Below are positions 17,488 to 27,083 of a stretch of DNA of 64,000 nucleotides, one piece after another. Source of the DNA: Hyphomicrobiales bacterium. Its GTDB lineage: Bacteria > Pseudomonadota > Alphaproteobacteria > Rhizobiales > Rhizobiaceae. The notes beneath the pieces are model-generated. The model was not told the DNA's origin. It worked only from the letters and a program-made list of their open reading frames with translations, and did no database searches. A program made the translations under genes and the position numbers. Where the stretch lies: contig UBZP01000020.1 of NCBI GenBank assembly GCA_900469965.1, positions 186,001 through 250,000 of the forward strand, in the 5' to 3' direction. Every line of letters begins with the position of its first letter. Positions within the stretch are counted from its first letter, which is position 1.

Positions 17488-18051
17488 TCAGTCGGCGCGC
17501 CGAAGATAGGTGATTTCGTTGGTGTCGACCAGAATGCGTTCGCCGGCCTCGATGAAGGGCGGGACCAGCACGCGCACGCCGTTCTCCAGGATCGCCGGCT
17601 TGTAGGAGGACGCCGCCGTCTGCCCCTTGATCACCGGATCGGCTTCGGCGACCGCCAGCACGACCTGGTCGGGCAGCGAGACGCCGATCGGCTTCTCGTC
17701 GTAGAGCTGCACCGTCACCATCATGCCGTCCTGCAGGAAGGCGGCGCGGTCGCCGACGAATTCCTTCTGCAGCTCCAGCTGGTCGTAGCTGTCGACGTCC
17801 ATGAAGACGAGGCCGTCGCCCTGCTCGAACAGGAACTGGAAGTCCTTCTTCTCCAGCTCGACCCGCTCGACCGTCTCCGACGAGCGGAAGCGCTCGTTGA
17901 GCTTGGTGCCGTCCACCAGGTTCTTCAGCTCGACCTGGTTGAACGCCCCGCCCTTGCCCGGCTTGACCGTGTTGCACTTCACGGCCGCCCACAGGCCGCC
18001 ATTGTGCTCGATGAGATTGCCCGGCTTGATTTCGCTGCCGCTGATTTTCAT
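17488..18051 (-). CDS. efp: Elongation factor P
   Basis: This 187-residue translation factor relieves ribosome stalling at polyproline stretches. The start [18 protein letters not shown] and the domain III end [15 protein letters not shown] are typical. The modification loop VKPGKGGAF places the tip lysine at Lys33, corresponding to the lysine beta-lysylated by EpmA in E. coli. No epmA or epmB is present in this window, so modification is inferred from family knowledge only. Confidence 0.96.
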   Translation of the reverse strand: MKISGSEIKPGNLIEHNGGLWAAVKCNTVKPGKGGAFNQVELKNLVDGTKLNERFRSSETVERVELEKKDFQFLFEQGDGLVFMDVDSYDQLELQKEFVGDRAAFLQDGMMVTVQLYDEKPIGVSLPDQVVLAVAEADPVIKGQTAASSYKPAILENGVRVLVPPFIEAGERILVDTNEITYLRRAD

Positions 18052-18233
18052 TGAGAATTCCGTAGAGATTTTTGCGGTTCCGCGCGGCCGGAGCGGCCGG
18101 AAACCCGTCTGGCGGCCTCAAGACCACAAATCCCTTCAAAGTTCAAGCCTGCGCGCGGCAGGAGAGCCATTCGCGCCGCGCAAGGCAGGCGAACCGGCCC
18201 TAGAGCCTGTCGCGCCTATCTGGAGCCACAGGC

Positions 18234-19496
18234 TTAGCGGACCCGGAACTTGTTGGCGGCCGAGATCGCCGCCTTCTGCTGTTCGTCGGTCAGGCCCAGG
18301 TAGAAGTCCTCGAGCCCGGCGTCGTTGAGGCCGGCCCGCCGCGACAGCACGAACCACTTGCCGGCCTCGATCGGGTCCGGCTTCGTTCCGAGCGCGTTGA
18401 TGTAGAGATAGGCGATCCGGTTCTGCGCCACGACGTTGCCGCCGTCGGCCGCCCGCTTCAGCCATTTGAAACCGGCCTCGTAGTCCCGCTCGCCGGCCAC
18501 CCCGTTGACGAGCCAGATGCCGAGATCGAGCTGTGCGGTATCGAAGCCGGCGCGGGCCGCCCGCACCAGCCATTCGCGGGCGCGGCTCGTCTTCTCCGGC
18601 GGCAGGCCGTCCAGGTTGATGTAGAGCTGCGACAGGGCATATTGCGCGTCCGCGATGCCCTGTTCGGCGGATTTCTCGTAGTAGGGCAGCGCCGCGCGCA
18701 GCCCCTTGTCGCCCGCACCGTCGGCGACCAGCATCTGGCCGTAGTTGAACTGCGCGGACGGATTGCCGGCGTCCGCGGCCCGCTTCATGAACTCGTCGGC
18801 CTTCTTGCGGTCCCGCTCGACCTGCCGGCCCTCCATCAGCAGCAACGCATACTTGAACATGCCGGCGGGGTCCCCGCCCTCGGCGGCTTGCTTGTACCAG
18901 AAGGCGGCTTGGCTGCGGTCGCGCTTGACCCCCAGCCCCTGGTCGAACAATTCGGCCACCAGCGTCTGGGCGGCCGCATCGCCGTTCTGGGCCCGCGGCA
19001 GGGCGCTGTCCATCGCCGTCAGGTAGTAGCCGCGCTGGTAGGCGCCGTAGGCCTCGTCCACCTTGCCGGTGAAGGCCTTCTCGGCGGGAAGGTCGGGCAG
19101 CGGCGCGCCCATGCGGTCGAGCACGCCGAGGCCCGTCGACGGTGCCGGCTGCGCGGCCTGGCCGCCGTTCGGCGCGATCCTGCCGATCGCCGCGTTGTCC
19201 TGGGCGGGATCCAGAAGGCGGGAACTGCGCTCGGCCGGCGCCGGTCCGTCGAGCGCCGCCGCATTGCCGTCCTCGCTCATCTCCGCAGCAGTCGGGGCCA
19301 CGGGCGCCGCCGTGCCGGAACCGCCACCCGCGGCCGGCGCGCCGGGCACGCCGGGAAGAACAGCGGCCGGGTTCTCACTGGCCGGTGCGGTCTCGGGCTT
19401 TGCGGGGGCTTGAGCGAATGCCGGCGCGGCTGCGGCGAGCGCGCAGCAAAGAAGCGTGGTCAGCCGCAATGGCCGGTGAACGAAAGCCCTCATCAT
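18234..19496 (-). CDS. Periplasmic Sel1/TPR-repeat protein
   Basis: A protein of about 420 residues with an N-terminal signal peptide ending near AAPAFAQA and a low-complexity Ala/Pro/Gly linker to about residue 110. Six or more Sel1-like repeats follow (for example AAFWYKQAAEGGDPAGMFKY and LKRAADGGNVVAQNRIAYLY). Sel1 repeats mediate protein contacts; rhizobial ExoR is a known periplasmic member, but this protein is longer and is not assigned. Two adjacent Mets (19496, 19493) can serve as start; it begins 10 bases after thiE on the same strand. Confidence 0.78.
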   Translation of the reverse strand: MMRAFVHRPLRLTTLLCCALAAAAPAFAQAPAKPETAPASENPAAVLPGVPGAPAAGGGSGTAAPVAPTAAEMSEDGNAAALDGPAPAERSSRLLDPAQDNAAIGRIAPNGGQAAQPAPSTGLGVLDRMGAPLPDLPAEKAFTGKVDEAYGAYQRGYYLTAMDSALPRAQNGDAAAQTLVAELFDQGLGVKRDRSQAAFWYKQAAEGGDPAGMFKYALLLMEGRQVERDRKKADEFMKRAADAGNPSAQFNYGQMLVADGAGDKGLRAALPYYEKSAEQGIADAQYALSQLYINLDGLPPEKTSRAREWLVRAARAGFDTAQLDLGIWLVNGVAGERDYEAGFKWLKRAADGGNVVAQNRIAYLYINALGTKPDPIEAGKWFVLSRRAGLNDAGLEDFYLGLTDEQQKAAISAANKFRVR

Positions 19497-19506
19497 CCGC
19501 ACGGCT

Positions 19507-20160
19507 TTAATCCTCGAACCGTGGCGCTTTTTCGTCAAGGAGCGCGTTGACCGACGCGACCACCTGCGCGGCATTGGCCGATTCGGCGAAGACGGCCTGG
19601 CAGAGCGCCACGAACTCGGCGCCGGTCTCGGCGACGGCGAGTGCCGAGGCCGGGTCGGTGCCGCCCATCACGATGCACGGGACCTCGACCATCGAGGCCC
19701 ACCACTCGCCGAGCGCGAGGTTCTTCGGATGCGCCTCCGGCTTGATGTCGCCGCCGATCTTTCCGAAAAGGATGTAGTCCGGCCCGATCTCGCCGATCTC
19801 CAGCGCCTGGTGGCGGTCCTTGGCATTGCCGCCGCCGACGATCAGCCGCGGCGAATGCTTCTCCATCGCATCCGCGAGCGCCTCCAGCCCACCGGTCACA
19901 TGGATGCCGTCGGCCTTGGCGCGGCCGGCCACACGCGTGTCGCCGGCGATCAGCGCCGCGGCACCCGCCGCCTGGATCACCGGCACCAGGGCTTCCGCGA
20001 GCTTCTGGAACTCGCCGTCGTCGAGCCCGTATTGCGGCACGATCACCGATGCGACATCACCGCCGCGAAGCGCGTCCTCCAGCATGCGCCTGCGTGCGGC
20101 GGCATCATCGCCCTCCGGCACGATCAGGACGAGGCGGCAGCGATCTTCGATTGCAGTCAT
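19507..20160 (-). CDS. thiE: Thiamine phosphate synthase-like protein
   Basis: This 217-residue TIM-barrel protein joins the thiazole and pyrimidine halves of thiamine. It shows ThiE-type segments: ADGIHVTGG, LIVGGGNAKDRHQALEIGE, GPDYILFGKIGG and PCIVMGGTDPAS. The family is thiE/tenI; the usual diphosphate-binding residues cannot be confirmed by eye, so a diverged paralogue is possible. It reads into the Sel1-repeat gene with a 10-base gap, suggesting a two-gene operon. Confidence 0.75.
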   Translation of the reverse strand: MTAIEDRCRLVLIVPEGDDAAARRRMLEDALRGGDVASVIVPQYGLDDGEFQKLAEALVPVIQAAGAAALIAGDTRVAGRAKADGIHVTGGLEALADAMEKHSPRLIVGGGNAKDRHQALEIGEIGPDYILFGKIGGDIKPEAHPKNLALGEWWASMVEVPCIVMGGTDPASALAVAETGAEFVALCQAVFAESANAAQVVASVNALLDEKAPRFED

Positions 20161-20265
20161 CGGGCTTCCATTTCTTCCGAATTCGGGAGCGGGGCCTTCG
20201 CGCCCCCCTCGCAATATTGTCGCAAAGCCGATAGACCGCTTGCACCAACGGATCAATCGCCCCGC

Positions 20266-21036
20266 ATGTCCATCGACCCCAGCATATACTTCGCCGCCAT
20301 TCCCGCCGTCATGCTCGTCGGCCTGACCAAGGGCGGCATGGGCGAGGCCCTGGCGCTGATGGGCGTGCCCATCCTTGCCATGGTGGTTTCGCCGGTGCAA
20401 GCGGCCGCGATCCTGCTGCCGATCCTGATCGTCAGCGACATCGTCTCGCTCTTCATCTGGCGCCGTCACAACGACCGCCGCACGCTGGCCTACCTCCTGC
20501 CGGGCGGCATCTTCGGCATCGCGCTCGGCTGGGCGACCTCGGCCTATGTCCCGCGCGACGCGCTGCGGCTCATCATCGGCCTGATCACCGTCTTCTTCGC
20601 CGCCCGCTACTTCTACAACCAGTGGCGCGTCCGCAAGGGCATCGTCATCGCCGCAAAGCCGCAGCGCGTCGGCCCCGCCGCCTTCTTCGGCACGCTGTCC
20701 GGCTATGGCAGCTTCGTCGCCCACGCCGGCGGCGCGCCCTTCCAGGTCTACGCGCTGCCGCTGAAGCTCTCCCCGCGCGACTATACCGGCGCCGCCGTCC
20801 GCTTCTTCGCCATCATGAACGCGCTGAAGCTCGTCCCCTACTTCGCGCTCGGCCAGCTCGACACGACCAACCTGACGATTTCGGCGACGCTGATGCCGCT
20901 CGCCATGGCGATGACCGCGATCGGCGGCTACCTCGTCAAGCGCATGAAGCCGGACGTCTTCTATCCCTTCATGTACGGCATGGCGCTGGCTGCGGGACTG
21001 AAGCTCGTCACCGACGGCATCGCCGCTCTCTTCTGA
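20266..21036 (+). CDS. TauE/SafE family permease
   Basis: A 256-residue polytopic inner-membrane protein with about eight helices. It shows AVMLVGLTKGGMGEALALMG near the N terminus and GYGSFVAHAGGAPFQVYALP in the middle, both hallmarks of the TauE/SafE (DUF81) family of sulfite, sulfoacetate or organosulfur anion exporters. No sulfur genes are nearby, so the substrate is unknown. It diverges from thiE. Confidence 0.87.
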   Translation: MSIDPSIYFAAIPAVMLVGLTKGGMGEALALMGVPILAMVVSPVQAAAILLPILIVSDIVSLFIWRRHNDRRTLAYLLPGGIFGIALGWATSAYVPRDALRLIIGLITVFFAARYFYNQWRVRKGIVIAAKPQRVGPAAFFGTLSGYGSFVAHAGGAPFQVYALPLKLSPRDYTGAAVRFFAIMNALKLVPYFALGQLDTTNLTISATLMPLAMAMTAIGGYLVKRMKPDVFYPFMYGMALAAGLKLVTDGIAALF

Positions 21037-21128
21037 GCCTCAAGATCCCGGATTTCCCGGGGCTGCCGGCGATGCGGCAGCGCACAAAACGCTTGACCGT
21101 TTGCGCTGCGATGCCATAACTTTTCCGG

Positions 21129-21389
21129 ATGGTGACGCCGGACCCCTTCGCCGCTATTGCCGACCCGAACCGCCGGTTCCTGCTGGAGGAGTTGCGGCGC
21201 GCGCCGAAGACGGTCAACGAGCTGTCGCAGGGCCTGCCGATCAGCCGCCCCGCCGTCTCCCAGCACCTCAAGGCCCTGCTCGACTGCAATCTCGTCAGCG
21301 TCACGGCCAAGGGCACCCGCCGCATCTACGCGATCAACTCCGCCGGCTTCAACCGCCTGAATTTCTGGCTCGACCAGTTCTGGAGCTGA
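21129..21389 (+). CDS. ArsR-family winged-helix regulator
   Basis: This 86-residue DNA-binding protein opens DPFAAIADPNRRFLLEELRR, the ArsR-type N-terminal helix. It contains the recognition helix SRPAVSQHLKALLDCNLV and a wing ending RRIYAIN. It lacks clustered metal-binding cysteines, so it is probably of the non-metal (SdpR-like) branch. It follows the TauE/SafE gene with a 92-base spacer; whether it controls that gene is unknown. Confidence 0.85.
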   Translation: MVTPDPFAAIADPNRRFLLEELRRAPKTVNELSQGLPISRPAVSQHLKALLDCNLVSVTAKGTRRIYAINSAGFNRLNFWLDQFWS

Positions 21390-21435
21390 GCTGCCGGAAC
21401 CGCCTGCCCCTCCGACCGAAAGGGTGAAACGAAAA

Positions 21436-21463
21436 GTCCCGGCTGCCTTGGGACAGCCGGGAC
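21436..21463. terminator. Terminator hairpin between ArsR and DUF465 genes
   Basis: GTCCCGGCTG (21436-21445) pairs with CAGCCGGGAC (21454-21463), loop CCTTGGGA. The minus-strand exit is TTTTC and the plus-strand exit AGGATATTTCC, so it can serve convergent transcripts. Confidence 0.65.
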
Positions 21464-21568
21464 AGGATATTTCCTGAATTGATTTAAGCCTTTCGGCCCG
21501 TTTCTGTCACCGGTGGCGATGACGGGGCGGCCCCCTGCTTCGTTCCTCCTTGGAACCTATCGTTTCGA

Positions 21569-21742
21569 TCAGTTCGCAGACGAGCGAATCTTTTCGATCT
21601 CGTCCTTGATGCGCAACTTCCGCCGCTTGATGTCGGCAATGGCTTCGTCCTCGTAGGACGGACGCGTCATTGCTTCGTGAAGCTCTTCCTCGAGGGCGAA
21701 GTGCTTCTTTTCAAGCGTGGCAAGATGAGCCTCAATCGACAT
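21569..21742 (-). CDS. DUF465 (YdcH-like) protein
   Basis: This 57-residue charged helical protein starts MSIEAHLATLEKKHFALEEE and ends with the DUF465 signature IADIKRRKLRIKDEIEKI. The family forms short coiled-coil dimers; its role is unknown. A second DUF465 gene lies 210 bases away on the opposite strand. A GAAGGAAC ribosome site precedes the ATG. Confidence 0.85.
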   Translation of the reverse strand: MSIEAHLATLEKKHFALEEELHEAMTRPSYEDEAIADIKRRKLRIKDEIEKIRSSAN

Positions 21743-21952
21743 GTGACAGTTCCTTCCTTTTGTTCGCTGCCGGACGATGGCGCGCCCGGAGGCAAGGTTG
21801 CAACAGACGAAGTCTGCCATTCTATTTTTCATTTGTCGAAGGCGAAATCGTGGCCGAGGATAACTTCCCGACAGGTTGCCTTTTGTGATAGGAGCAGCCT
21901 TCTTGCTGCATACGAATGGCAGGCGCAGACCGCCATCGGTAAGGGACGGGGA

Positions 21953-22162
21953 ATGAGAATGCCAGACCAGGACCAGGCGGAATTGCGGTTGGCGATCGCC
22001 AGATTGCGACAGGAACACGAGGACTACGACGCCGCCATCAATGCCATGATCCAGGTCGGCTGCGACGCCCTCCGGGTCCAGCGGATGAAGAAGAAGAAGC
22101 TCGTGATCAAGGACCGGATCTCCAAGATCGAGGACCAGATCATTCCCGACATCATCGCCTGA
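21953..22162 (+). CDS. Second DUF465 family protein
   Basis: A 69-residue protein with the family core RMKKKKLVIKDRISKIED and an extended N-terminal helix (QAELRLAIARLRQEHEDYDA). GGGACGGGG is the ribosome site for the ATG at 21953; a second Met is two codons later. It precedes purE by only 12 bases on the same strand and is probably its operon leader. It is a divergent paralogue of the neighbour at 21569-21742. Confidence 0.8.
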   Translation: MRMPDQDQAELRLAIARLRQEHEDYDAAINAMIQVGCDALRVQRMKKKKLVIKDRISKIEDQIIPDIIA

Positions 22163-22174
22163 ACGGAAAGCACG

Positions 22175-22674
<500 letters not shown>

Positions 22675-22678
<4 letters not shown>

Positions 22679-23730
22679 CGGCCAGGACGATCGGCATTAT
22701 CGGCGGCGGCCAGCTCGGCCGCATGCTCGCCATGGCGGCAGCCCGCCTCGGCATCAGGACGATCATCCTCGAGCCGCAGGCCGATTGCCCGGCCGCCCAG
22801 CTTGCAAACGACCAGATCGTCGCCGCCTATGACGATCCGCAGGCGCTGGACGAGCTGGCACAGCGCTGCGACGTCGTGACCTACGAATTCGAGAACGTCC
22901 CCGTCGCCGCCGCCGAACGGCTGGTGCGCTCGGTCCCCGTCTTTCCGCCGCCGAAGGCGCTGGAAGTCTCGCAGGACCGGCTGGTGGAGAAGCGCTTCAT
23001 CAACGAATGCGGCATCCCCACCGCCCCCTTCGAGGCCATCGACAGCCAGGCCGACCTCGACGCCGCACTCGAGGCGTTCGGCGGCATCGGCGTGCTGAAG
23101 ACCCGCCGTCTCGGCTATGACGGCAAGGGACAGCGGATGTTCCGCTCGCCCGCGGAAAGCCGCGACGGCGCCTTCGCCGAACTGGGTTCGGTCCCGCTGA
23201 TTCTCGAGGGGCTCGTCGCCTTCGAACGGGAGATCTCCGTCATCGCGGCGCGCGCGCAGGACGGCACCATCGTCTGCTACGATCCGGCCGAGAACGTCCA
23301 TCGCGACGGCATTCTCCACACCTCGACGGTGCCGGCCGCGATCAACGAGGCGACCGCCGACCAGGCGCGGCGCGCCGCCCGCGCCATTCTCGATCGGCTG
23401 GACTATGTCGGCGTCGTCGGCGTCGAGTTCTTCGTGCTCGGCGACGGCCAGATCGTCGCCAACGAGATGGCGCCCCGCGTCCACAATTCCGGCCACTGGA
23501 CGGAAGCCGCCTGCGTCATCTCCCAGTTCGAGCAGCACATCCGCGCCGTGGCCGGCCACGGTCTCGGCGATCCGCGCCGGCATTCGGACTGCGTGATGCA
23601 GAACCTGATCGGCGACGACATCGAGGCGGTGCCGGCCTGGCTCAATACCGCGGACGTGCTCGTCCATCTCTACGGCAAGCAGGAATCCCGCCCCGGCCGG
23701 AAGATGGGCCACATCACCGAGCTGCGGTGA
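22675..23730 (+). CDS. purK: N5-carboxyaminoimidazole ribonucleotide synthase
   Basis: This 351-residue ATP-grasp enzyme makes N5-CAIR from AIR, bicarbonate and ATP. It begins [18 protein letters not shown] (the PurK N-terminal signature) and contains [23 protein letters not shown] and [18 protein letters not shown]. The ATGA overlap with purE indicates translational coupling. A hairpin and T-run follow, so the DUF465-purE-purK unit ends here. Confidence 0.96.
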
Positions 23731-23836
23731 AAATCAGTGCCGCCCGCCGTGGAAATCCCGGCGTGCGGCCGGCAAATCACCTGCCGAGCGGTTGACAGTA
23801 CCCCTACGAACAGGTACACGAGCGCCAACCTGAGAG

Positions 23837-23859
23837 CGCGCCCTAGCCGGCGCGTTTTT
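23837..23859 (+). terminator. Rho-independent terminator after purK
   Basis: CGCGCC (23837-23842) pairs with GGCGCG (23849-23854), loop CTAGCC, followed by five T. A TTGACA at 23862-23867 immediately after may be the -35 of the rpmJ promoter. Confidence 0.7.
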
Positions 23860-23914
23860 AATTGACAAGATTTCGGGCGGATAAGCTTCCTCCCCAGCAT
23901 CGCGGATCAGAAAC

Positions 23915-24040
23915 ATGAAGATCAAGAATTCGCTCAAGTCTCTCAAAACCCGCCACCGCGAAAACCGTCTGGTTCGCCGCAAGGGCCGCGTCTACATCAT
24001 CAACAAGTCGAACCCGCGCTTCAAGGCCCGCCAGGGCTGA
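23915..24040 (+). CDS. rpmJ: 50S ribosomal protein L36 (YkgO-type)
   Basis: This 41-residue protein reads [18 protein letters not shown], then [20 protein letters not shown]. It is the C-minus form of L36 (YkgO type) with no zinc-binding cysteines, as usual in rhizobia, paralleling the C-minus L31 in this window. It is very basic and binds 23S rRNA. It is monocistronic, with a G+C hairpin (about 24045-24071) after the stop. Confidence 0.95.
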   Translation: MKIKNSLKSLKTRHRENRLVRRKGRVYIINKSNPRFKARQG

Positions 24041-24120
24041 GCCGGGGGCGCAGGCGGTTTCCGCCTTGCCCTAGCAAGATAGTGATTTGCTTTGGAGCGT
24101 ATGCGGTTTAGCATGACCGC

Positions 24121-24720
24121 ATGCGCTCCAAATCTGTTTTTGCCGCCCTTCTCGTCCTGGCCGCTTCGCCGATCGGCACGCTCGCCCAGACCCCTGACAC
24201 GGCTGCGGTCACCGAGAGTGTCCCCGCCGATACCAGTCCTTCCGAGCGGATCGACGCCCTCTTCGACGAATTGAAGCATGAGGGCAACCAGGAGAAGGCC
24301 AAGGCGATCTCCGACAGCATACGCCTCGAATGGCGTGATTCGGGCAGCGCCACGGTGAACCTGCTGATGCAGCAGGCCGACAAGGCGATGGCCGAAGGCA
24401 AGGACACGGCCGCCTTCGACTACCTCGACGAGGTCATCCAGCTCGCCCCCACCTATGTCGAGGGCTGGAACCAGCGCGCCACGCTGCATTTCAAGGCCGG
24501 CAACTACCGGAAGTCGATGTCGGACATCAATCACGTCCTGGCGCTCGAGCCGCGCCATTTCGGCGCGATCGCCGGCATGGCCACGATCCTCACGAGCTAC
24601 GGTCGCGACGAGCTCGCCATGGACGCCTGGCAGCGCTTCCTCGACATCTACCCGGCCGAGCGCCGCGCCCAGAAATCGCTCGGCGACCTCGCGGACAAGC
24701 TCGCGGGCAGCCGGACGTAG
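24121..24720 (+). CDS. Secreted TPR-repeat protein
   Basis: This 199-residue protein has a signal peptide (MRSKSVFAALLVLAASPIG, cleavage near TLAQ). Three or so tetratricopeptide motifs follow, with AFDYLDEVIQLAPTYVEGW and SMSDINHVLALEPRHFGAI the clearest. TPR domains act as protein-binding scaffolds, here probably in the periplasm. No partner is suggested by the neighbours (rpmJ before, convergent pyk after). Confidence 0.75.
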   Translation: MRSKSVFAALLVLAASPIGTLAQTPDTAAVTESVPADTSPSERIDALFDELKHEGNQEKAKAISDSIRLEWRDSGSATVNLLMQQADKAMAEGKDTAAFDYLDEVIQLAPTYVEGWNQRATLHFKAGNYRKSMSDINHVLALEPRHFGAIAGMATILTSYGRDELAMDAWQRFLDIYPAERRAQKSLGDLADKLAGSRT

Positions 24721-24908
24721 CCGCCAGGGCTGAGCGCGATCTCAATCAATCTCAGGGTCAGGAGCCTCGAGCCTCGATCCGTGCGGATACATCGCGCGAC
24801 GGAACCCTCTCCAACTGTCAAAGCCCGACAGGGCGGTCGCGCCCCTGCGCAACGCGGGAAGCCTGTGTGCGCGGGCTCCAACGCGGCCGACGTCAACCCT
24901 GCAGGGGG

Positions 24909-24930
24909 CAGGCGGGCGATCGCCCGCCTG
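24909..24930 (-). terminator. Perfect 22-base palindrome after pyk
   Basis: CAGGCGGGCGA with its exact reverse complement forms a G+C palindrome 33 bases after the pyk stop. No U-tract follows on either strand, so it may be a weak terminator or 3' stabiliser. Confidence 0.4.
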
Positions 24931-24962
24931 AAGGTCGATGCGCGGATCGGAATGCCGGCGGC

Positions 24963-26405
24963 TCAGACGCCGCTGGCGCCGTCCGAACCGATATAGGCGA
25001 TGCGCAGCATGTTCGTCGCGCCGGGCGTTCCGAGCGGCACGCCGGCGGAGATGATGATGCGGTCGCCCGGCTTGCCGAAGCCCTCGCTGACGGTGATGCG
25101 GCAGGCGCGATTGACCATGTCGTCGAGGTCCTCGGCATCGCCGGTGACGACGCAGTGCAGGCCCCAGACGACCGACAGCCGGCGCGCGGTCTCGATGATC
25201 GGCGACAGGGCCAGGATCGGCACTTCCGGCCGCTCGCGGGCGGCCCGCAGGCCGGTCGTGCCCGACGAGGTGTAGGTGACGATGGCCGACAGGTTCAGCG
25301 TCTCGGCGATCTGCCGGGCGGCGAGCGAGATGGCGTCGGCGCCGGTCGCCTCCGGCGGCGTGCGCTGGGCGTAGATGATGCCCGGATAGTGCGGGTCGCG
25401 CTCGACCTTGCTGGCGATCGAGGCCATCGTCGAGACGGCTTCCACCGGATACTCGCCGGAGGCCGATTCGGCCGACAGCATGATGGCGTCCGCGCCCTCG
25501 AACACGGCGGTGGCGACGTCGGAAACCTCGGCGCGGGTCGGAACCGGCGCGGAGATCATCGATTCCAGCATCTGGGTGGCGACGACGACCGGCTTGCCGG
25601 CGCGGCGGCAAGCGCGGATCAGCTGCTTCTGCAGGCCCGGCACCGCCTCCAGCGGCATCTCGACGCCGAGGTCGCCGCGGGCGACCATCAGCGCGTCCGA
25701 AAGCTCGATGATCTCGTCGATGCGCTCGATCGCCTGCGGCTTCTCGATCTTCGACATCAGCCCGACGCGGCCGCGCGAGACCTTGCGGACCTCCGCCAGG
25801 TCCTCGGGCCGCTGGATGAAGGAAAGCGCCACCCAGTCGACGCTGCCGGTCGCCAGCACCGCGTCGAGATCGGCGCGGTCCTTCTCGGTCAGGGCCCCGA
25901 CGCCGAGCAGCGTGTCGGGCAGGCTGACGCCCTTGCGATCGGAAATCTTGGTGCCGGCGATCACCGTACAGACGATCTTCGTGCCGTCGGCCTCGTCGGC
26001 GCGCAGGTGCAGCTTGCCGTCGTCGATCAGCAGGCGATGGCCGGGCTTGACCGCTTCGAGGATTTCCGGATGCGGCAGGAAGACACGGGTCGCGTCACCC
26101 GGTTCGTCGCGATTGTCGAGCGTAAAGGTCTGGCCCGGCGTCAGGTCGACCTTGCCGTCCTTGAACTTGCCGACGCGGAGCTTCGGCCCCTGCAGGTCGG
26201 CCAGGATGCCGATCGGCCGGCCACAGCGGGCCTCGACGGCGCGGATGCGGCTGATCAGCGTGCGCATCAGGTCGTGGCTGGCATGGCTCATGTTGATGCG
26301 GAAAAGATCGGCCCCCGCCTCATGCAGCTTCTGGATCATCTCTTCTTCGGCCGAGGCCGGTCCGAGCGTGGCGAGGATCTTTACTCTTCTGTTCCGCTTC
26401 ATCAA
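24963..26405 (-). CDS. pyk: Pyruvate kinase
   Basis: This 480-residue enzyme transfers phosphate from phosphoenolpyruvate to ADP. RRVKILATLGPAS opens it; RINMSHASHD, ADLQGPKLRVG and the Lys-containing LMSKIEKPQAIERIDEI are the active-site segments, and MVARGDLGVEMP is the metal-site signature. The ATG overlaps the end of the DUF1036 gene (two adjacent Met codons), so the two are co-translated. It completes the lower glycolysis set in the window. Confidence 0.97.
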   Translation of the reverse strand: MMKRNRRVKILATLGPASAEEEMIQKLHEAGADLFRINMSHASHDLMRTLISRIRAVEARCGRPIGILADLQGPKLRVGKFKDGKVDLTPGQTFTLDNRDEPGDATRVFLPHPEILEAVKPGHRLLIDDGKLHLRADEADGTKIVCTVIAGTKISDRKGVSLPDTLLGVGALTEKDRADLDAVLATGSVDWVALSFIQRPEDLAEVRKVSRGRVGLMSKIEKPQAIERIDEIIELSDALMVARGDLGVEMPLEAVPGLQKQLIRACRRAGKPVVVATQMLESMISAPVPTRAEVSDVATAVFEGADAIMLSAESASGEYPVEAVSTMASIASKVERDPHYPGIIYAQRTPPEATGADAISLAARQIAETLNLSAIVTYTSSGTTGLRAARERPEVPILALSPIIETARRLSVVWGLHCVVTGDAEDLDDMVNRACRITVSEGFGKPGDRIIISAGVPLGTPGATNMLRIAYIGSDGASGV

Positions 26406-26911
26406 TTCTGGCTTTCCTGGGGGCCAGGCGTGTCGGAGAGCTGGACCATCCAGCTGCCCTGGCGCCCGGTGTCATATTCCTTGAATCCCATCTTCTGGAA
26501 TCCGCGGGCGAAGCAGTCCTGAACGCCGGTGATCTTGAACTCGTTCTCGGCCACGCACATGTTCACCTCCCCCGTCCAGCGGCCGCCGCGGGCGGCGTCC
26601 TCGGCGTAGAGGTAGTAGTAGCGGGACTGCAGTTCGCCCTCGATCAGCGTGGCGCAGGTCGTAGCCGGTATCTGCCACCAGCCTTCGGTCACCCAGCCTT
26701 CGGTGGCACGGTAGCCGATCGCGACACCGACCAGGTTCTGCGTCCCGTTGCAGACCCGGAAGTCCGCATGTGCAGCTCCCGGAGCTGCAAGCGTGAAGAA
26801 TGCGGCAGCGGCAAACAGGCCGAGGCAGGAAAGGCCGGGCGCCGAACGGAGGGGACGTGAGTGCGAATGATCTGGCACGGCTTCCAATGGGAACTCCGTT
26901 GATTTGGTCAC
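26402..26911 (-). CDS. DUF1036 family secreted protein
   Basis: This 169-residue protein has an N-terminal signal peptide (GLFAAAAFFTLAAPGAAHA) and then the DUF1036 core, which starts DFRVCNGTQNLVGVAIGY. The core includes WVTEGWWQIPATTCATL and YYLYAEDAARG. The three or more conserved Cys suggest disulfides in the periplasm. The family is coupled to pyk in Hyphomicrobiales; no function is known. Its stop overlaps the pyk start. Confidence 0.8.
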   Translation of the reverse strand: MTKSTEFPLEAVPDHSHSRPLRSAPGLSCLGLFAAAAFFTLAAPGAAHADFRVCNGTQNLVGVAIGYRATEGWVTEGWWQIPATTCATLIEGELQSRYYYLYAEDAARGGRWTGEVNMCVAENEFKITGVQDCFARGFQKMGFKEYDTGRQGSWMVQLSDTPGPQESQN

Positions 26912-27083
26912 GCGCTTTCTTGCGACGGCAGGGCGCGAATGTCAACGCAACTCTAATCGATTATATTGTGATCCGGCCCATCCGCACCGCCCCAATTCGC
27001 CGGGAATCGTTGTTCCCGCATCGACTTGCGATTGCCGTGTGCCCATGCCATCAAGTCTCTGACGTCCATGACGAAGAGATCGC

